Notes: generated by a model from the letters alone, not told the origin. 64,000 nucleotides of DNA from Phenylobacterium parvum (GCF_003150835.1 NZ_CP029479.1:496001-560000); one strand, 5' to 3'. Positions 8,263 to 18,330 are shown, counted from the first letter of the stretch. Numbers and translations are program-made.

Positions 8263-10058
8263 TCGGACTGAGGGGCGCGATCGACCATCGCCTCGCCGAG
8301 GCGTTCCGGGCGCTTGACCTGCCGCCTGAACTGGCGCGTGCGACGCCGTCGGACCGCCCGGACCTGGCGGATTTCCAGTGCAATGGCGCCCTCGCCGCCG
8401 CCAAGCGGGTAGGACGCAATCCCCGGGAGATCGCGGCGGGAGTCGCTGAGGCCCTGGCCGCCGCCCCGGAGTTCGCCGGCGTGGAGATCGCGGGCCCCGG
8501 CTTCATCAACCTGCGCCTGTCTGACGCCGCCCTGTCCGCCCGCGCTGGCGAAATCGCCTCGGAGCCCCGGGTGGGCGCCCAGACCGTAGAGACGCCCCGG
8601 CGTGTGCTCATCGACTACGGCGGCCCCAATGTGGCCAAGCCGATGCACGTGGGCCACCTGCGCTCGTCCATCATCGGGGAATCCCTGAAGCGTCTCTACC
8701 GGTTCCGTGGCGACGAGACGGTGGGCGACGCCCACTTCGGCGACTGGGGCTACCAGATGGGCCTGTTGATCGGCGCGGCCATGGACGCCGACCCCTGGAT
8801 CCGCGCCCTGGTGGAGGACCTCAACGCCGCCGGGACCGAGCTCTCGCCCGCAGCCGAGGCCGCCGCCTTCGCCGGCCTGGAGGCGCGCATCAGCCTCGCT
8901 GACCTCGACCGGATGTACCCGGAGGCCGCTGCCCTCGGGAAGACTGATGAGGCCTACCGCAACCGGGCCCGGCGGCTGACCGCCGAGCTCCAGTCCCGCC
9001 GGCCCGGCGCCCTGCTGCTCTGGCGGCACTTCGCCCGGGTGACCCAGGTCGCCCTGGCCCGGGACTTCCACGCCCTCGGCGTGGACTTCGACCTGTGGAA
9101 GGGCGAGAGCGACGCCGATCCCCTGATCCCGGAGATGGTCGCCGACCTGGAGGCCCGCGGCCTGCTGGAGGACGACCAGGGCGCGCGAATCGTCCGCGTG
9201 GGCCGCCAGGGGGACAAGCGGGACCTGCCGCCCCTGCTGGTGGTGTCCTCCGAGGGCTCGGCCATGTACGGGACGACGGACCTCGCCACCATCCTGGACC
9301 GCCGCCGGACCTTCGATCCGGAGCAGGTCCTCTATGTCGTCGACCAGCGCCAGGCCGACCATTTCGAGGTGGTCTTCCGGGCCGCCGTCCTGGCTGGCTA
9401 CGCCGCCGAGGGCCAGCTGGAGCACATCGGCTTCGGCACCATGAACGGGACGGACGGCAAGCCCTTCAAGACCCGCGAGGGCGGGGTGCTGAAGCTGAAC
9501 GACCTGATTGAGATGACCCGCGACCGGGCGCGCGACCGCCTGCGCGAGGCGGGCCTGGGCGCCGAGCTGGCTCCCGAAGCCTTCGAGGCGACGGCGCACC
9601 AGGTAGCCGTGGCGGCCCTGAAGTTCGCCGACCTGTCGAACTTCCGCGGAACTTCCTACGTCTTCGACCTCGACCGGTTCACCAGCTTCGAGGGCAAGAC
9701 CGGCCCCTACCTCCTCTACCAGGCGGTGCGCATCAAGTCGGTCCTGCGGCGGGCGGCGGAGCAGGGGCTGCAACCCGGCGACATCCGCATCGAGGACCCG
9801 TCTGAGCGCGAACTGGCCCTGCTGCTCGACGCCTTCGACGACGCCCTTTCCGAGGCCTACGAGCGCCGGGCGCCGAACTTGGTCGCCGACCATGCCTACC
9901 GGCTGGCCCAGGCCTTCTCGCGCTTCTACGCGGCCTGTCCGATCCTCCCGGCCGAGGGGGAGGTGCGGGCCTCCCGCCTGGCCCTTGCCGGAGTGATCCT
10001 GCGGCAGCTGGAGCTCTGCCTGGATCTGCTCGGACTTTCGGCGCCCGAGCGCATGTAG
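8259..10058 (+). CDS. argS: arginyl-tRNA synthetase
   Basis: The 599-residue class I synthetase charges tRNA-Arg. The N-terminal Add-1 domain (residues 1 to about 105) is followed by the HIGH-type motif HVGH at residues 130-133 ([14 protein letters not shown]). The Rossmann catalytic domain follows, with the KMSK-equivalent region [15 protein letters not shown]; ArgRS often lacks a canonical KMSK. The all-alpha anticodon-binding domain ends [14 protein letters not shown]. Length and domain order are normal. The start overlaps the previous stop by 4 bp. Transcription is likely to come from the upstream secreted-protein promoter. It is followed by the glycine riboswitch, which belongs to the next operon. 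Confidence 0.96.
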   Translation: MIGLRGAIDHRLAEAFRALDLPPELARATPSDRPDLADFQCNGALAAAKRVGRNPREIAAGVAEALAAAPEFAGVEIAGPGFINLRLSDAALSARAGEIASEPRVGAQTVETPRRVLIDYGGPNVAKPMHVGHLRSSIIGESLKRLYRFRGDETVGDAHFGDWGYQMGLLIGAAMDADPWIRALVEDLNAAGTELSPAAEAAAFAGLEARISLADLDRMYPEAAALGKTDEAYRNRARRLTAELQSRRPGALLLWRHFARVTQVALARDFHALGVDFDLWKGESDADPLIPEMVADLEARGLLEDDQGARIVRVGRQGDKRDLPPLLVVSSEGSAMYGTTDLATILDRRRTFDPEQVLYVVDQRQADHFEVVFRAAVLAGYAAEGQLEHIGFGTMNGTDGKPFKTREGGVLKLNDLIEMTRDRARDRLREAGLGAELAPEAFEATAHQVAVAALKFADLSNFRGTSYVFDLDRFTSFEGKTGPYLLYQAVRIKSVLRRAAEQGLQPGDIRIEDPSERELALLLDAFDDALSEAYERRAPNLVADHAYRLAQAFSRFYAACPILPAEGEVRASRLALAGVILRQLELCLDLLGLSAPERM

Positions 10059-10148
10059 CGCGCGCCAGAGGCCCCCTGCCTGTGGACAAGCCGCGGGGCG
10101 GGCGGCGACTCATTGACTCCCCTGGGGCCATCGCGCAGGGTCCGCTCG

Positions 10149-10345
10149 ACTCTCGCGGGAGAGACCGGGTTCGCCCCGGAGCCGAAGGCGCAACCGCCCC
10201 GGAAACGCTCAGGCAAAAGGACCGCGAAGGCGAAGGAACGCTGGAAAGCAGCGCCGGGTCCGTCCCGTCGCTCGCCGAAGGAGCAAGGCCTGCCGGAGAC
10301 CCTCCGGGACGGCTGAAATCTCTCAGGCGCCAAGGACAGCGGGGG
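10149..10345 (+). promoter_or_regulatory. tandem glycine riboswitch controlling the gcv operon
   Basis: Two glycine aptamers lie in tandem. Aptamer 1 (about 10149-10230) contains GGGAGAGACCGGG, then GCCGAAGGCGCAACCGCC, then GGAAACGCTCAGGCAAAAGG. Aptamer 2 (about 10239-10341) is closed by CGCTG (10239-10243) pairing with CAGCG (10337-10341). It contains GCCGAAGGAGCAAGG and GAAATCTCTCAGGCGCCAAGG. These match the conserved cores of the gcvT riboswitch, in which two aptamers bind glycine and raise expression of the cleavage system. The gcvT start is about 60 nt further on. The 10059-10148 stretch before it holds only the presumed promoter, where I see no confident -35/-10 pair. Confidence 0.93.
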
Positions 10346-10400
10346 CGAAGCGCATCGGCGGGTCCGGTGCGTGGTCGTCTTGTCGTCGCCGGGAGTCCTC

Positions 10401-11516
10401 ATGAGCGAACCCGAACTCAAGCGCACGCCCTTGCATGGCGCCCACCTGTCTGCAGGCGCGCGCATGGCGGGCTTCGCCGGCTACGACATGCCCATCCAGT
10501 ACCCCGACGGGGTCATGAAGGAGCACGCCTGGACGCGGACCTCCGCGGGCCTGTTCGACGTCTCGCACATGGGCCAGGCGCGGCTGTCCGGCGAGGGCTG
10601 GGCGGCGGCCTTTGAGGCCGTGACCCCCGGGGACTTCGCCGCCCTCAAGCCGGGGCGGCAGAAGTACTCCGTCCTGCTGAACAGCGAGGGCGGGATCCTC
10701 GATGACCTCATGGCCGCCCGTCCGGATGGCGAGGGCCTGTTCATCGTCGTCAACGGCGCCTGCAAGGATGAGGATTTCCGGTTCCTGGAGGCGCGCCTGC
10801 CCGCCGGGGTCCGCCTGACCCGCCTGGAGGACCGCGCCCTGCTCGCCTTGCAGGGGCCGAAGGCGGCGGCCGTGCTGGCGGCGCATGTCCCCGGCTGTGT
10901 GGACATGGCCTTCATGGACAGCGCGGCCATGACCGGTTTCGGCGGCGTAGACCTGATTGTCTCGCGGTCGGGCTACACCGGCGAGGACGGCTTCGAGATC
11001 TCCCTGCCGGCCGCCGAGGCCGCCCGGGCCTGGGACCTGCTGCTGGCCGACGACCGGGTCCGGCCCATCGGCCTGGGCGCACGGGACTCCCTGCGGCTCG
11101 AGGCGGGGCTTCCCCTCTATGGCCACGACGTAGATCCCTCGGTCAGCCCGGTGGAGGCTGACCTGTCCTTCGCCATCTCACCCTCGCGCCGGCGGCGCGG
11201 CGACTTCCCCGGTGCAGCGCGCATCCTGGGCGAGCTTTCCGGTGCGCCGTCCCGCGTGCGCATCGCCATGAAGGTGCTGGAAGGCGCCCCCGCCCGGGAA
11301 GGCGCCGTGATCGTCGACGCCGGCGGCTCAGAGGTTGGCGTCGTCACCTCCGGCGGCTTCTCGCCCACCCTGGGCCATCCCATCGCCATCGGCTTCGCCC
11401 CGCCCGCCCTCTGCGCCCCGGGCCAGAGGCTGGGCGTGGTGGTCCGCGGCCGCACCTGGCCGGTCGAGACCCTCGCCCTGCCCTTCGTCCCCCACCGCTA
11501 TGTCCGCCGGCCCTGA
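10401..11516 (+). CDS. gcvT: glycine cleavage system aminomethyltransferase (T protein)
   Basis: The 371-residue T protein transfers the methylene group from aminomethyl-lipoyl H protein to tetrahydrofolate and releases ammonia. Recognisable parts are [20 protein letters not shown] at the N-terminus, [11 protein letters not shown], the folate-binding YTGEDGFEI, and [20 protein letters not shown]. The ATG at 10401 is chosen because GGGAG lies five bases before it (10391-10395) and the family begins there; an in-frame GTG 30 bp upstream adds unrelated residues. It is the first gene of gcvT-H-PA-PB, under the tandem glycine riboswitch, with 13 bp before gcvH. Confidence 0.95.
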   Translation: MSEPELKRTPLHGAHLSAGARMAGFAGYDMPIQYPDGVMKEHAWTRTSAGLFDVSHMGQARLSGEGWAAAFEAVTPGDFAALKPGRQKYSVLLNSEGGILDDLMAARPDGEGLFIVVNGACKDEDFRFLEARLPAGVRLTRLEDRALLALQGPKAAAVLAAHVPGCVDMAFMDSAAMTGFGGVDLIVSRSGYTGEDGFEISLPAAEAARAWDLLLADDRVRPIGLGARDSLRLEAGLPLYGHDVDPSVSPVEADLSFAISPSRRRRGDFPGAARILGELSGAPSRVRIAMKVLEGAPAREGAVIVDAGGSEVGVVTSGGFSPTLGHPIAIGFAPPALCAPGQRLGVVVRGRTWPVETLALPFVPHRYVRRP

Positions 11517-11529
11517 AAGGACCTTTCCC

Positions 11530-11895
11530 ATGCGCTTCACCAAGGACCATGAATGGGTCGCCCTGGACGGCGACGTCGCCACCATCGGCATCACCGCCTA
11601 CGCCGCCGAGCAGTTGGGCGACGTGGTCTATGTCGAGACGCCGGAGCCCGGCCGCGCCCTGAAGGCCGGCGAAGGCATGGCGGTGGTCGAGAGCGTCAAG
11701 GCCGCCTCGGACGTCTACGCCCCCCTATCGGGCGAGGTGGTCGAGGCCAACGCCGACCTCGCCGGCGCGCCGGAGACGGTGAACGCCGAGCCTGAATCCG
11801 GCGGATGGTTTGCGCGGGTGCGCGTCGCCGACCGCGCCGAGTACGACGCCCTTATGGACCGCGACGCCTACGACGCCTTCCTGGAGACCCTCTGA
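11530..11895 (+). CDS. gcvH: glycine cleavage system H protein
   Basis: The 121-residue lipoyl carrier shuttles the aminomethyl intermediate between P, T and L proteins. The lipoylated lysine is Lys57 within [19 protein letters not shown], the standard hairpin context. The N-terminus [12 protein letters not shown] is typical, and AGGA lies shortly before the ATG. The length is normal for the family. It sits 13 bp after gcvT and 3 bp before gcvPA, so it is clearly in the same transcript. A much longer in-frame extension upstream would run inside gcvT in another frame and is rejected. Confidence 0.96.
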   Translation: MRFTKDHEWVALDGDVATIGITAYAAEQLGDVVYVETPEPGRALKAGEGMAVVESVKAASDVYAPLSGEVVEANADLAGAPETVNAEPESGGWFARVRVADRAEYDALMDRDAYDAFLETL

Positions 11896-11898
11896 GCC

Positions 11899-13242
11899 AT
11901 GCGTTACCTGCCGCTGGACGAGGCGGACCGCCGCCACATGCTGGGTGTGATCGGCGCCCCCGACGTCGACGCCCTCTTTGCCGACGTTCCTGCGCCGGCC
12001 CGCCTCTCCGCCCCGGTCGACCTGCCCCGGCACGCCGGGGAGATCGAGGTCGAGCGCGAGCTCGCGGGCCTGGCGGCCCTGAACCGTCCTGCGGGGGCGG
12101 GACCCTTCTTCTGTGGGGCGGGCGCCTATCGGCACCATGTGCCGGCGACGGTGGACCACATCATCCAGCGGTCCGAGTTCCTGACCAGCTACACGCCCTA
12201 CCAGCCCGAGATCGCCCAGGGCACCCTGCAGGTGCTGTTCGAGTTCCAGACCCAGGTCGCCGCCCTGACCGGCATGGAGGTGGCCAACGCCTCGCTCTAC
12301 GACGGCTCCACGGCCTGCGCCGAGGCGGTGATGATGTCCCGGCGGGTCACCCGCCGGCGCAAGGCCGTGCTGTCGGGCGGCCTCCACCCCCACTATGCCG
12401 CGGTCACCCACACCATCGCCACGGCGGAGGGCATGGAGATCGCCCGCCGGCCGGCCGCCGTCGACGCCGAGGCGGACGTCCTGGCCGCCATCGATTCGGA
12501 CACCGCCTGCGTGGTGGTCCAGACCCCCAACGTCTTCGGGACGGTGACGGACGTCACCGCCATCGCCGCGGCCGCCCACGCCGCCGGCGCCCTCCTGGTG
12601 GTGGTGACCACCGAGGCCGTGGCCCTGGGTCTCCTGAAGTCCCCGGGGGAGATGGGCGCCGACATCGCCGTGGCCGAGGGCCAGTCCCTGGGCGTCGGCC
12701 TGAACTTCGGCGGCCCCTATGTCGGCCTCTTCGCCTGCCGCGAGAAATTCGTCCGCCAGATGCCGGGCCGGCTCTGCGGCGAGACCGTGGACGCCGAGGG
12801 CCGACGGGGCTTTGTCCTGACCCTCTCGACCCGCGAGCAGCACATCCGCCGCGAGAAGGCGACCTCGAACATCTGCACCAACTCCGGGCTCTGCGCCCTG
12901 GCCTTCTCCATCCACATGACACTGCTGGGCGGAACCGGCCTGCGGCGCCTGGCCGAAGTCAACCACGGCCGCGCCCGGACCCTGGCCGGGGCCCTGGCCG
13001 GCGTGCCTGGCCTGGAGGTCCTGACGCCCCGCTTCTTCAACGAGGTCGCCGTGAGGGTTCCCGGCTCGGCCGCCGCCCTGGTGGAGGACCTGGCCGGGGA
13101 GGGGATCCTCGCCGGCGTGCCCTTCTCCCGCCTCGACCCCTCGGCGGGCCAGGACGATGTCCTGCTGCTCGCCGCCACTGAAACCACCTCGGCCGCCGAC
13201 ATCGACGCCCTGGTCGCCGCCCTGTCCCGGAGGATTCGCTGA
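11899..13242 (+). CDS. gcvPA: glycine dehydrogenase (decarboxylating) subunit 1
   Basis: The 447-residue protein is the N-terminal-half subunit of the split P protein, which decarboxylates glycine with PLP and loads the aminomethyl group on GcvH. The N-terminus [15 protein letters not shown] and the segments [30 protein letters not shown] and [15 protein letters not shown] are characteristic of GcvPA. The PLP lysine resides on the partner subunit, as expected. It starts 3 bp after gcvH and its stop overlaps the start of gcvPB (TGATG at 13240-13244). That promotes equal production of the two subunits of the heterotetramer. Confidence 0.95.
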   Translation: MRYLPLDEADRRHMLGVIGAPDVDALFADVPAPARLSAPVDLPRHAGEIEVERELAGLAALNRPAGAGPFFCGAGAYRHHVPATVDHIIQRSEFLTSYTPYQPEIAQGTLQVLFEFQTQVAALTGMEVANASLYDGSTACAEAVMMSRRVTRRRKAVLSGGLHPHYAAVTHTIATAEGMEIARRPAAVDAEADVLAAIDSDTACVVVQTPNVFGTVTDVTAIAAAAHAAGALLVVVTTEAVALGLLKSPGEMGADIAVAEGQSLGVGLNFGGPYVGLFACREKFVRQMPGRLCGETVDAEGRRGFVLTLSTREQHIRREKATSNICTNSGLCALAFSIHMTLLGGTGLRRLAEVNHGRARTLAGALAGVPGLEVLTPRFFNEVAVRVPGSAAALVEDLAGEGILAGVPFSRLDPSAGQDDVLLLAATETTSAADIDALVAALSRRIR

Positions 13243-14825
13243 TGAGCCTCAATTCCGTCGGACGTCCCACCCGCCCCGCTACAGACGCCTCCGTCGCCGG
13301 GTTCGCCTCCCTGACCGGCGGGCGCGGCCTGTTGCAGGACGAGGCCCTGATCTTCGAGCGCGAGTCACGGAACGGGACCGGGGTGGACCTGCCTGCGCCT
13401 GACGCCGGCGCCGAGGACCTCGCGGGCCTGGTCCGCGCCGCGCCCCTCAGCCTTCCGGGCCTCTCCGAGCCCGAAACGGTCCGCCACTATGTCCGCCTGA
13501 GCCAGAAGAACCACGCCATCGACCTGGCCCTCTATCCGCTGGGCTCGTGCACCATGAAGCACAACCCCCGGCTGAACGAGAAGCTGGCCCGGCTGCCCGG
13601 CTTCGCAGACCTGCATCCCCTGGCCCCGGTCTCGGCGGTCCAAGGCGCCCTAGGCCTGATGGACCGGCTGTCCCACTGGCTGAAGACCCTGACCGGCATG
13701 CCCGCGGTGGCCCTGTCGCCCAAGGCGGGCGCGCATGGCGAGCTCTGCGGCCTGTTGGCCATCCGGGCGGCCCACGCCGCCGCCGGCCAGGTCCAGCGAC
13801 GCCTGGTCCTGACCCCCACCTCCGCCCACGGCACCAACCCCGCCACGGCGGCCTTCGTCGGATACGAGGTGGTGGAGATCGGCCAGACGGCGGACGGTCG
13901 GGTCGACCTGGCCGATCTTGCCGCCAAGCTGAGCGATGAGGTGGCGGCCATCATGGTCACCAACCCCAACACCTGCGGCCTGTTCGAGCGGGACATCCTG
14001 GAGATCTCCCGCCTGACCCATGCGGCGGGCGCCTACTTCTACTGCGACGGGGCCAACTTCAACGCCATCGTCGGCCGGGTCCGCCCCGGCGACCTGGGCG
14101 TCGACGCCATGCACATCAACCTGCACAAGACCTTCTCCACTCCCCACGGCGGCGGCGGGCCAGGCTCCGGCCCGGTGGTCCTGTCGGCGGCCCTGGCGCC
14201 CTTCGCCCCGACCCCCTGGGTGGTCCATGGCCCCGAGGGGTTCCGACTGCTCGAGGAGGCGGGGGACGAAGCGGTCCAGGCCTTTGGCCGGATGACCGCC
14301 TTCCACGGCCAGATGGGCATGTATGTCCGCGCCTACGCCTACATGCTCAGCCACGGCGCCGACGGCCTGCGGCAGGCGGCCGAGGATGCGGTGCTGAACG
14401 CCAACTACATCAAGGCCCGGCTCTCCGGCGTGATGAGCGCGGCCTTCCCGGACGGGCCCTGCATGCATGAGGCCCTGTTCGACGACCGTTGGCTGGAGGG
14501 GACCGGGATCACCACCCTCGACTTCGCCAAGGCCATGATCGACGAGGGCTTCCACCCCATGACCATGTACTTCCCGCTGGTGGTGCACGGAGCCATGCTC
14601 ATCGAGCCGACGGAGTCGGAGTCCCGCGCTGAGCTCGACCGCTTCTGCGACGCCCTCCTGGCCCTAGCCGGGGCGGCCCTCTCGGGGGATGTGGAGCGCT
14701 TCACGGCTGCGCCGCGCCTCGCGCCCCTGCGCCGGCTGGACGAGACCCTGGCCGCCCGCAAGCCGCGGCTGACCTGGCGTGCGCCCGAGCCGGGTGTGGC
14801 GCCGGCGCCGCTCGCCGCGGAATAG
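13242..14825 (+). CDS. gcvPB: glycine dehydrogenase (decarboxylating) subunit 2
   Basis: The 527-residue PLP-bearing subunit of the split P protein. The cofactor lysine is Lys296 in HINLHKTFSTPHGGGGPG. YPLGSCTMKHNPRLNEK and TPTSAHGTNPATAA are further family signatures. The N-terminus (about 30 residues, [20 protein letters not shown]) is an extra arm and the C-terminus is Pro/Ala-rich. The length is within the range of alphaproteobacterial GcvPB. It is coupled to gcvPA by a TGATG overlap and ends the operon. A hairpin at about 14898-14924 may mark the end of the transcript. Confidence 0.95.
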   Translation: MSLNSVGRPTRPATDASVAGFASLTGGRGLLQDEALIFERESRNGTGVDLPAPDAGAEDLAGLVRAAPLSLPGLSEPETVRHYVRLSQKNHAIDLALYPLGSCTMKHNPRLNEKLARLPGFADLHPLAPVSAVQGALGLMDRLSHWLKTLTGMPAVALSPKAGAHGELCGLLAIRAAHAAAGQVQRRLVLTPTSAHGTNPATAAFVGYEVVEIGQTADGRVDLADLAAKLSDEVAAIMVTNPNTCGLFERDILEISRLTHAAGAYFYCDGANFNAIVGRVRPGDLGVDAMHINLHKTFSTPHGGGGPGSGPVVLSAALAPFAPTPWVVHGPEGFRLLEEAGDEAVQAFGRMTAFHGQMGMYVRAYAYMLSHGADGLRQAAEDAVLNANYIKARLSGVMSAAFPDGPCMHEALFDDRWLEGTGITTLDFAKAMIDEGFHPMTMYFPLVVHGAMLIEPTESESRAELDRFCDALLALAGAALSGDVERFTAAPRLAPLRRLDETLAARKPRLTWRAPEPGVAPAPLAAE

Positions 14826-15118
14826 CAGCGGCGAGGCTCCGGGCCGCCCGCGGGTGCCTTTACGCGCCCCGGGCGCGACCCCATACGCTGTTGAAGTCCC
14901 CGGAGGGAGTGGTCCTCCGCGGGGTGTGATTTGGGGTCAGGCGACCGTGGAGCGTTCATCTCCGAACCCGCGCCTGCAGCGCGAGGGCGTCCAGCCGCTT
15001 CGGCCTGGGCTGGCCGTGTGGCGCAGGCGCCATTTTCCTGTCGCCCCTACACCCCATATCTCGTCTTACACGGAGACCCGGAGCCCTTCGGCCGTCTCGT
15101 CACAGCGGAACTGAGGAC
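14826..15118. other. intergenic region, no gene recognised
   Basis: This 293-bp gap after gcvPB has no convincing coding frame. An imperfect hairpin lies at about 14898-14924 (CCCCGGAGG ... CCTCCGCGGGG, two-base bulge) without a T-run. It could stabilise the 3' end of the gcv message or act as a factor-dependent end. I see no clear promoter for the next small gene. Confidence 0.3.
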
Positions 15119-15532
15119 GTGTCCGAGGCCCCCAGGAAGAGATCGTCGGTCTATCGCGAGGCGGACGCCTTCGCGCGCGCCTTCCTCTCGGGCCTGGCGC
15201 GCACGGGCCTCACCGTAGGGGGGCTGATCCTGGTGGTCGCCGGGGTGGTCATCGCCCCGCTCCCCGGCCCCCTGGGCCTACCTGTGACGGTCATCGGCCT
15301 GATGATGGTCCTGAGGGGATCCTTCCGGGCCAAGCGGCAGTTCGTACGCTTCCAGAACCGGCATCCCAAGTTTGTCCGGCCCCTACGCCGGCTGCTCCGT
15401 CGGGACCCGGAAATCATCCCCTTCGCCTGGCAGCAGATGCTGCGGGTCGAGCGCCTGGTCCTGCCCAAGCGCTTCCGGTTCCTCGTCAGGACGCGAAAGA
15501 AGATGAAGGGCAAGCGGCGGACGCCGGACTAG
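15119..15532 (+). CDS. small PGPGW-type transmembrane protein
   Basis: The 137-residue protein has two closely spaced hydrophobic helices (TGLTVGGLILVVAGVVIAPL and LGLPVTVIGLMMVLRG, about residues 29-65). They are joined by PLPGPLGLP, a turn like the PGPGW motif of a small bacterial membrane-protein family. The rest is a strongly basic cytoplasmic tail rich in Arg and Lys (FRAKRQFVRFQNRHPKFVRP and further), which might contact phospholipid or nucleic acid. The GTG start at 15119 sits only one base after GAGGA, which is closer than usual, so the exact start is uncertain. It stands alone between gcvPB and a dispersed repeat. No function is known. Confidence 0.6.
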   Translation: MSEAPRKRSSVYREADAFARAFLSGLARTGLTVGGLILVVAGVVIAPLPGPLGLPVTVIGLMMVLRGSFRAKRQFVRFQNRHPKFVRPLRRLLRRDPEIIPFAWQQMLRVERLVLPKRFRFLVRTRKKMKGKRRTPD

Positions 15533-15587
15533 GACCGCCCCCCGCCGATCCGGCGAAGCCGGGCGCCGGGCTTCATCAACGGCCCAG

Positions 15588-15698
15588 CAGACCCCCTATG
15601 TCACGCTACGCGCGCCACCTCCTCCTTGGGGGAGTAACTACCGGGGCCCTTTCTCCCCCGAGGAGGAGGTCCCGGCGGAGTCGGGCGAGGGGGTCAAC
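15588..15698. repeat. dispersed intergenic palindromic element (copy 3, degenerate)
   Basis: A diverged inverted pair starts CAGACCCCCTATG and ends GAGGGGGTCAAC. The inner CTCCTCCTTGGGGGAG and TCTCCCCCGAGGAGG segments correspond to the stem sequences of the copies at 942 and 63861. It lies between the PGPGW-like gene and the 3' end of atpF, so it separates two converging transcription units. Confidence 0.65.
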
Positions 15699-15740
15699 GG
15701 CGTTTCAGGGCGTGGGAGCAACCCCTGCCCCCCGGCGGCG

Positions 15741-16253
15741 TCAGGCCAGCTTTTCGGCGATCAGCGGGATGGCGCGGTCGACCAGCGGGTCCGACTTGGC
15801 GCCCGAGAGGCGGTCCGCCAGGACCTGCTCGGCCATGCGGGCGGCGAAGTCGACGGCGGCGGCGCGAACCTCCGCCTCCGCCTGGGCTTCGGCGTTGGCG
15901 ATCTTGCGCTCGGCCAGCTGCTGCCTGCGGGCGAGGGACTCTTCCAGCCGGGCCTTGGCGTCGGCCTCGTAGGCCCGGGCCTGTTCCTCGGCGGCGGCCA
16001 GCATATCACGGACCTGCTTCTCGGCCTCGGCGCGCTCGGCCTTCAGCTCGGCCAGCAGCCGCTCGGCCTCGGCGCGGATACGGGCGGCCTCGTCCAGGTC
16101 GTTCTGGATGGCGTCCCGCTTGGCGTCGAGTTGGCCAGCGACCATATGCGGCGCCTTGGCCACGAAGACGACGATGCCGAGGAAGATCAGTAGGCCGACA
16201 GCGATCCAGAACTCAGGCTTCGAAGGGTCGAAGGAGATGTGGAACGGGTTCAT
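15741..16253 (-). CDS. atpF: F1Fo ATP synthase subunit b
   Basis: The 170-residue peripheral-stalk subunit has one N-terminal membrane helix (EFWIAVGLLIFLGIVVFVA, about residues 14-32). A long charged, Ala/Glu/Arg-rich coiled coil follows to the C-terminus. It pairs with the b' subunit to hold F1 to Fo. It is the last gene of the Fo operon; its ATG overlaps the b' stop by one base (TGATG). The F1 genes are not in the window, consistent with the separate Fo and F1 operons of alphaproteobacteria. Confidence 0.93.
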   Translation of the reverse strand: MNPFHISFDPSKPEFWIAVGLLIFLGIVVFVAKAPHMVAGQLDAKRDAIQNDLDEAARIRAEAERLLAELKAERAEAEKQVRDMLAAAEEQARAYEADAKARLEESLARRQQLAERKIANAEAQAEAEVRAAAVDFAARMAEQVLADRLSGAKSDPLVDRAIPLIAEKLA

Positions 16254-16834
16254 CAGGCGGCTCCCTTGGCGGCGGCGCGCAGGTCAGCGGCGGAAGCCGC
16301 AGTCCCCGTGAGGCGTTCCACCATGGCCCCGGCGGTCTCGACGGCGATGTCGCCGACATTGGCCATGGCCGAATCCCGGAGGCCCCTGATGCGGGTTTCG
16401 GCGGTCGCGAGTTGGTCGGCGATCCGGGCGTCCGCTTCCGCCTGGCGGGCGGCGAACTCAGCATTCGCCTTCGCCTTGGCCTCGGCGGCGACGGACCGGG
16501 CGCGAGCCCGGGCCTGTTCGATCTCGGACCGGGCCGCCGCCGCCTGGGCGTCGGCCTCGTCCTGGACCCGGCGGGCCTCGGCCACCGCAGAGGCGATGGT
16601 CTCAGCCCGGGTGTCCTGGACCCGGCGAAGGCGCGGGATGAAGACCCGGGCCATCAGGAAATAGAGGACGGAGAAGATCAGCAGGAGCCAGACGATCTGG
16701 CCGCCCCAGTACTGGAAATCGAATTGGGGCAGCCCACCGCCGCCGCCGTGTTCGGCGGGCGCGGTTCCGGCGTGCGCACCTTCCAGGGCCGCAGGCGCGG
16801 CGCCAGGGGCGAGTGGGGTCTCTTCGGCGGCCAT
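16253..16834 (-). CDS. F1Fo ATP synthase subunit b'
   Basis: The 193-residue second stalk subunit has an acidic/Gly-rich N-terminal leader (about residues 1-45) and a membrane helix (GGQIVWLLLIFSVLYFLMAR). A heptad-rich coiled coil full of Ala, Glu and Arg follows. Phototrophic and alphaproteobacterial synthases use such a b/b' heterodimer instead of two identical b chains. The adjacent atpF confirms the pairing. The extended N-terminus before the helix is typical of b' in this group. It starts 78 bp after atpE. Confidence 0.92.
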   Translation of the reverse strand: MAAEETPLAPGAAPAALEGAHAGTAPAEHGGGGGLPQFDFQYWGGQIVWLLLIFSVLYFLMARVFIPRLRRVQDTRAETIASAVAEARRVQDEADAQAAAARSEIEQARARARSVAAEAKAKANAEFAARQAEADARIADQLATAETRIRGLRDSAMANVGDIAVETAGAMVERLTGTAASAADLRAAAKGAA

Positions 16835-16912
16835 CTGGCTACGACGTCCTCAGAATGCGGATACGCCGACAGGCCCTCGGGCCGGCCGGCGTCGCCGCAG
16901 GATCAGTTGAAG

Positions 16913-17137
16913 TCAGCTGAACAGGATCAGCAGGCCCAGCACGAAGGCCAGGATGCCCAGGGCTTCGGTGAGCGCCGCGCCGAGGATCAGGTTGGTGAAC
17001 TGGCCACCGGCCGCCGACGGGTTGCGGGTGGCGCCCGACAGGAAGTTCCCGAAGATGGTGCCGACGCCGATGCCCGCGCCGATCATGCCGAGGGTCGCCA
17101 GACCCGCGCCGATGAACTTAGCCGCTTCCGCTTCCAT
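16913..17137 (-). CDS. atpE: F1Fo ATP synthase subunit c
   Basis: The 74-residue ring subunit consists of two hydrophobic helices joined by a polar loop ([12 protein letters not shown], with the conserved RNP). The ion-binding carboxylate is Glu58 in ALTEALG on the second helix. The Gly-rich first helix ([17 protein letters not shown]) packs the ring. The ATG at 17137 gives the standard N-terminus [12 protein letters not shown]; a 28-residue in-frame extension upstream is not family-like. It lies between atpB and the b' gene on the minus strand. Confidence 0.97.
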   Translation of the reverse strand: MEAEAAKFIGAGLATLGMIGAGIGVGTIFGNFLSGATRNPSAAGGQFTNLILGAALTEALGILAFVLGLLILFS

Positions 17138-17189
17138 GATTTTGGTCCTGCTTGAGTGTTGGAAAGGGGGTGAGGGATGGACCCGGAGA

Positions 17190-17957
17190 TCAGTGGTGAT
17201 CGCCGAGGTTGACCACGTCATTCAGGTAGACGCAGGTCAGAACCGCAAAGACGAAGGCCTGGAGGAAGGCCACGAGGAATTCGAGGGAGGTCAGGGCGAC
17301 CACGCCCACCAGGGGCAGGACGGCGCCGACGACGCCCACGGCGCCCAGTCCCGCCAGGGCTGGGATGAAGCCGGCGAAGACCTTGAGGGCCACGTGGCCG
17401 CCAAGCATGTTGCCGAACAGTCGAAGGGCAAGGGTGACCGGCCGCAGGAAGAAGGAGATGATCTCGATCGGCGTCACCAGGAACAGCATGTACCAGGGCA
17501 CGCCCGACGGCACGAACAGCTTGTACATGTTGGCGCCGTTGCGGATGAAGCCCACGACGAGCACGATCAGGAAGGTCAGCACCGCCAGCGTGGCCGTGAC
17601 CGCCAGCTGGGAGGTGGCCGTGAAGGCCAGGAACAGACCCAGCATGTTCATCGACAGGACGAACAGGAAGATGGTGAAGACGTAGGGGAAGAACTTGCGG
17701 GACTCGTGCCCGATGATCCCGTGCGCCATGTCGTCAATATAGCTGAACAGGCCCTCGGCCATCAGCTGCATCCGGCCCGGCACGACGGCGGCGCGGCTGG
17801 TGGCGACGGCGAAAAAGGCGACGACCAGGCCCGCCGCGATCAGCATGGCCAGGATCGAATTGTTCAGGGAAAGGTCGACGAGAAGGCCGCCGGGCAGCTC
17901 CACCGTGGGCAGCTGAAGGCCCTTGTGGATCTCGAACTGTTCCATCGGGCTGGCCAT
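17190..17957 (-). CDS. atpB: F1Fo ATP synthase subunit a
   Basis: The 255-residue inner-membrane subunit forms the proton half-channels against the c-ring. The essential arginine is in [13 protein letters not shown], and [18 protein letters not shown] precedes it. The C-terminal helix carries [19 protein letters not shown]. The N-terminus [14 protein letters not shown] starts at the ATG at 17957, which follows a GAGG-like site. The 51-residue upstream extension would overlap atpI in another frame and is rejected. The gap to atpI is 16 bp and to atpE 52 bp. Confidence 0.95.
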   Translation of the reverse strand: MASPMEQFEIHKGLQLPTVELPGGLLVDLSLNNSILAMLIAAGLVVAFFAVATSRAAVVPGRMQLMAEGLFSYIDDMAHGIIGHESRKFFPYVFTIFLFVLSMNMLGLFLAFTATSQLAVTATLAVLTFLIVLVVGFIRNGANMYKLFVPSGVPWYMLFLVTPIEIISFFLRPVTLALRLFGNMLGGHVALKVFAGFIPALAGLGAVGVVGAVLPLVGVVALTSLEFLVAFLQAFVFAVLTCVYLNDVVNLGDHH

Positions 17958-17973
17958 GCCGCCTCGAGCTCCT

Positions 17974-18330
17974 TCAATCGTCCTCGTCCTCGGCGTCATC
18001 GGGCAGGTCCCTCGGGGGGCCCCAGTCCCGCGCCGCCTCGGCGCCGTAAATCCTGGCCGAACGCACGGCCAGCCAGATCGAGATGGCGAAGCCCCCCAGG
18101 ACCCCGACAATCATTCCCCAGGGCGCCGAGCCGACCAGGAAGTCGACCACCGCCCCGAACCCAACGCCCACGAACACCCCGCCAAACAGCAGGGCCATGA
18201 TGCGGTATCCATAGCCCGCCGCTTGGCTCCCATGGTCCGGAACCTCCCGGGTCGTACGCGCTTCGAGGGCGGCGGCCTGCTCGTCAAGCCGACGAATGGC
18301 CTCTTCCCTCGATGGATCCGATCCTGGCAT
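17974..18330 (-). CDS. atpI: ATP synthase accessory protein AtpI
   Basis: The 118-residue protein has a charged N-terminus (EEAIRRLDEQAAALEAR) and two transmembrane helices. The first is IMALLFGGVFVGVGFGAVVD and the second is MIVGVLGGFAISIWLAVRSA. An acidic tail ends DDAEDEDD. AtpI/AtpZ proteins help c-ring assembly and divalent-ion handling and head many atp operons. It is the first gene of the Fo operon here, downstream of a TTGACG-type promoter at 18393-18419. Confidence 0.9.
   Translation of the reverse strand: MPGSDPSREEAIRRLDEQAAALEARTTREVPDHGSQAAGYGYRIMALLFGGVFVGVGFGAVVDFLVGSAPWGMIVGVLGGFAISIWLAVRSARIYGAEAARDWGPPRDLPDDAEDEDD

Noticed and set aside
8073..9893. Long minus-strand open frame opposite argS (606 codons)
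   Set aside because: It mirrors argS codon by codon in GC-rich DNA, has no recognisable family and a His/Gly/Arg/Val-rich shadow composition; argS has full motifs.
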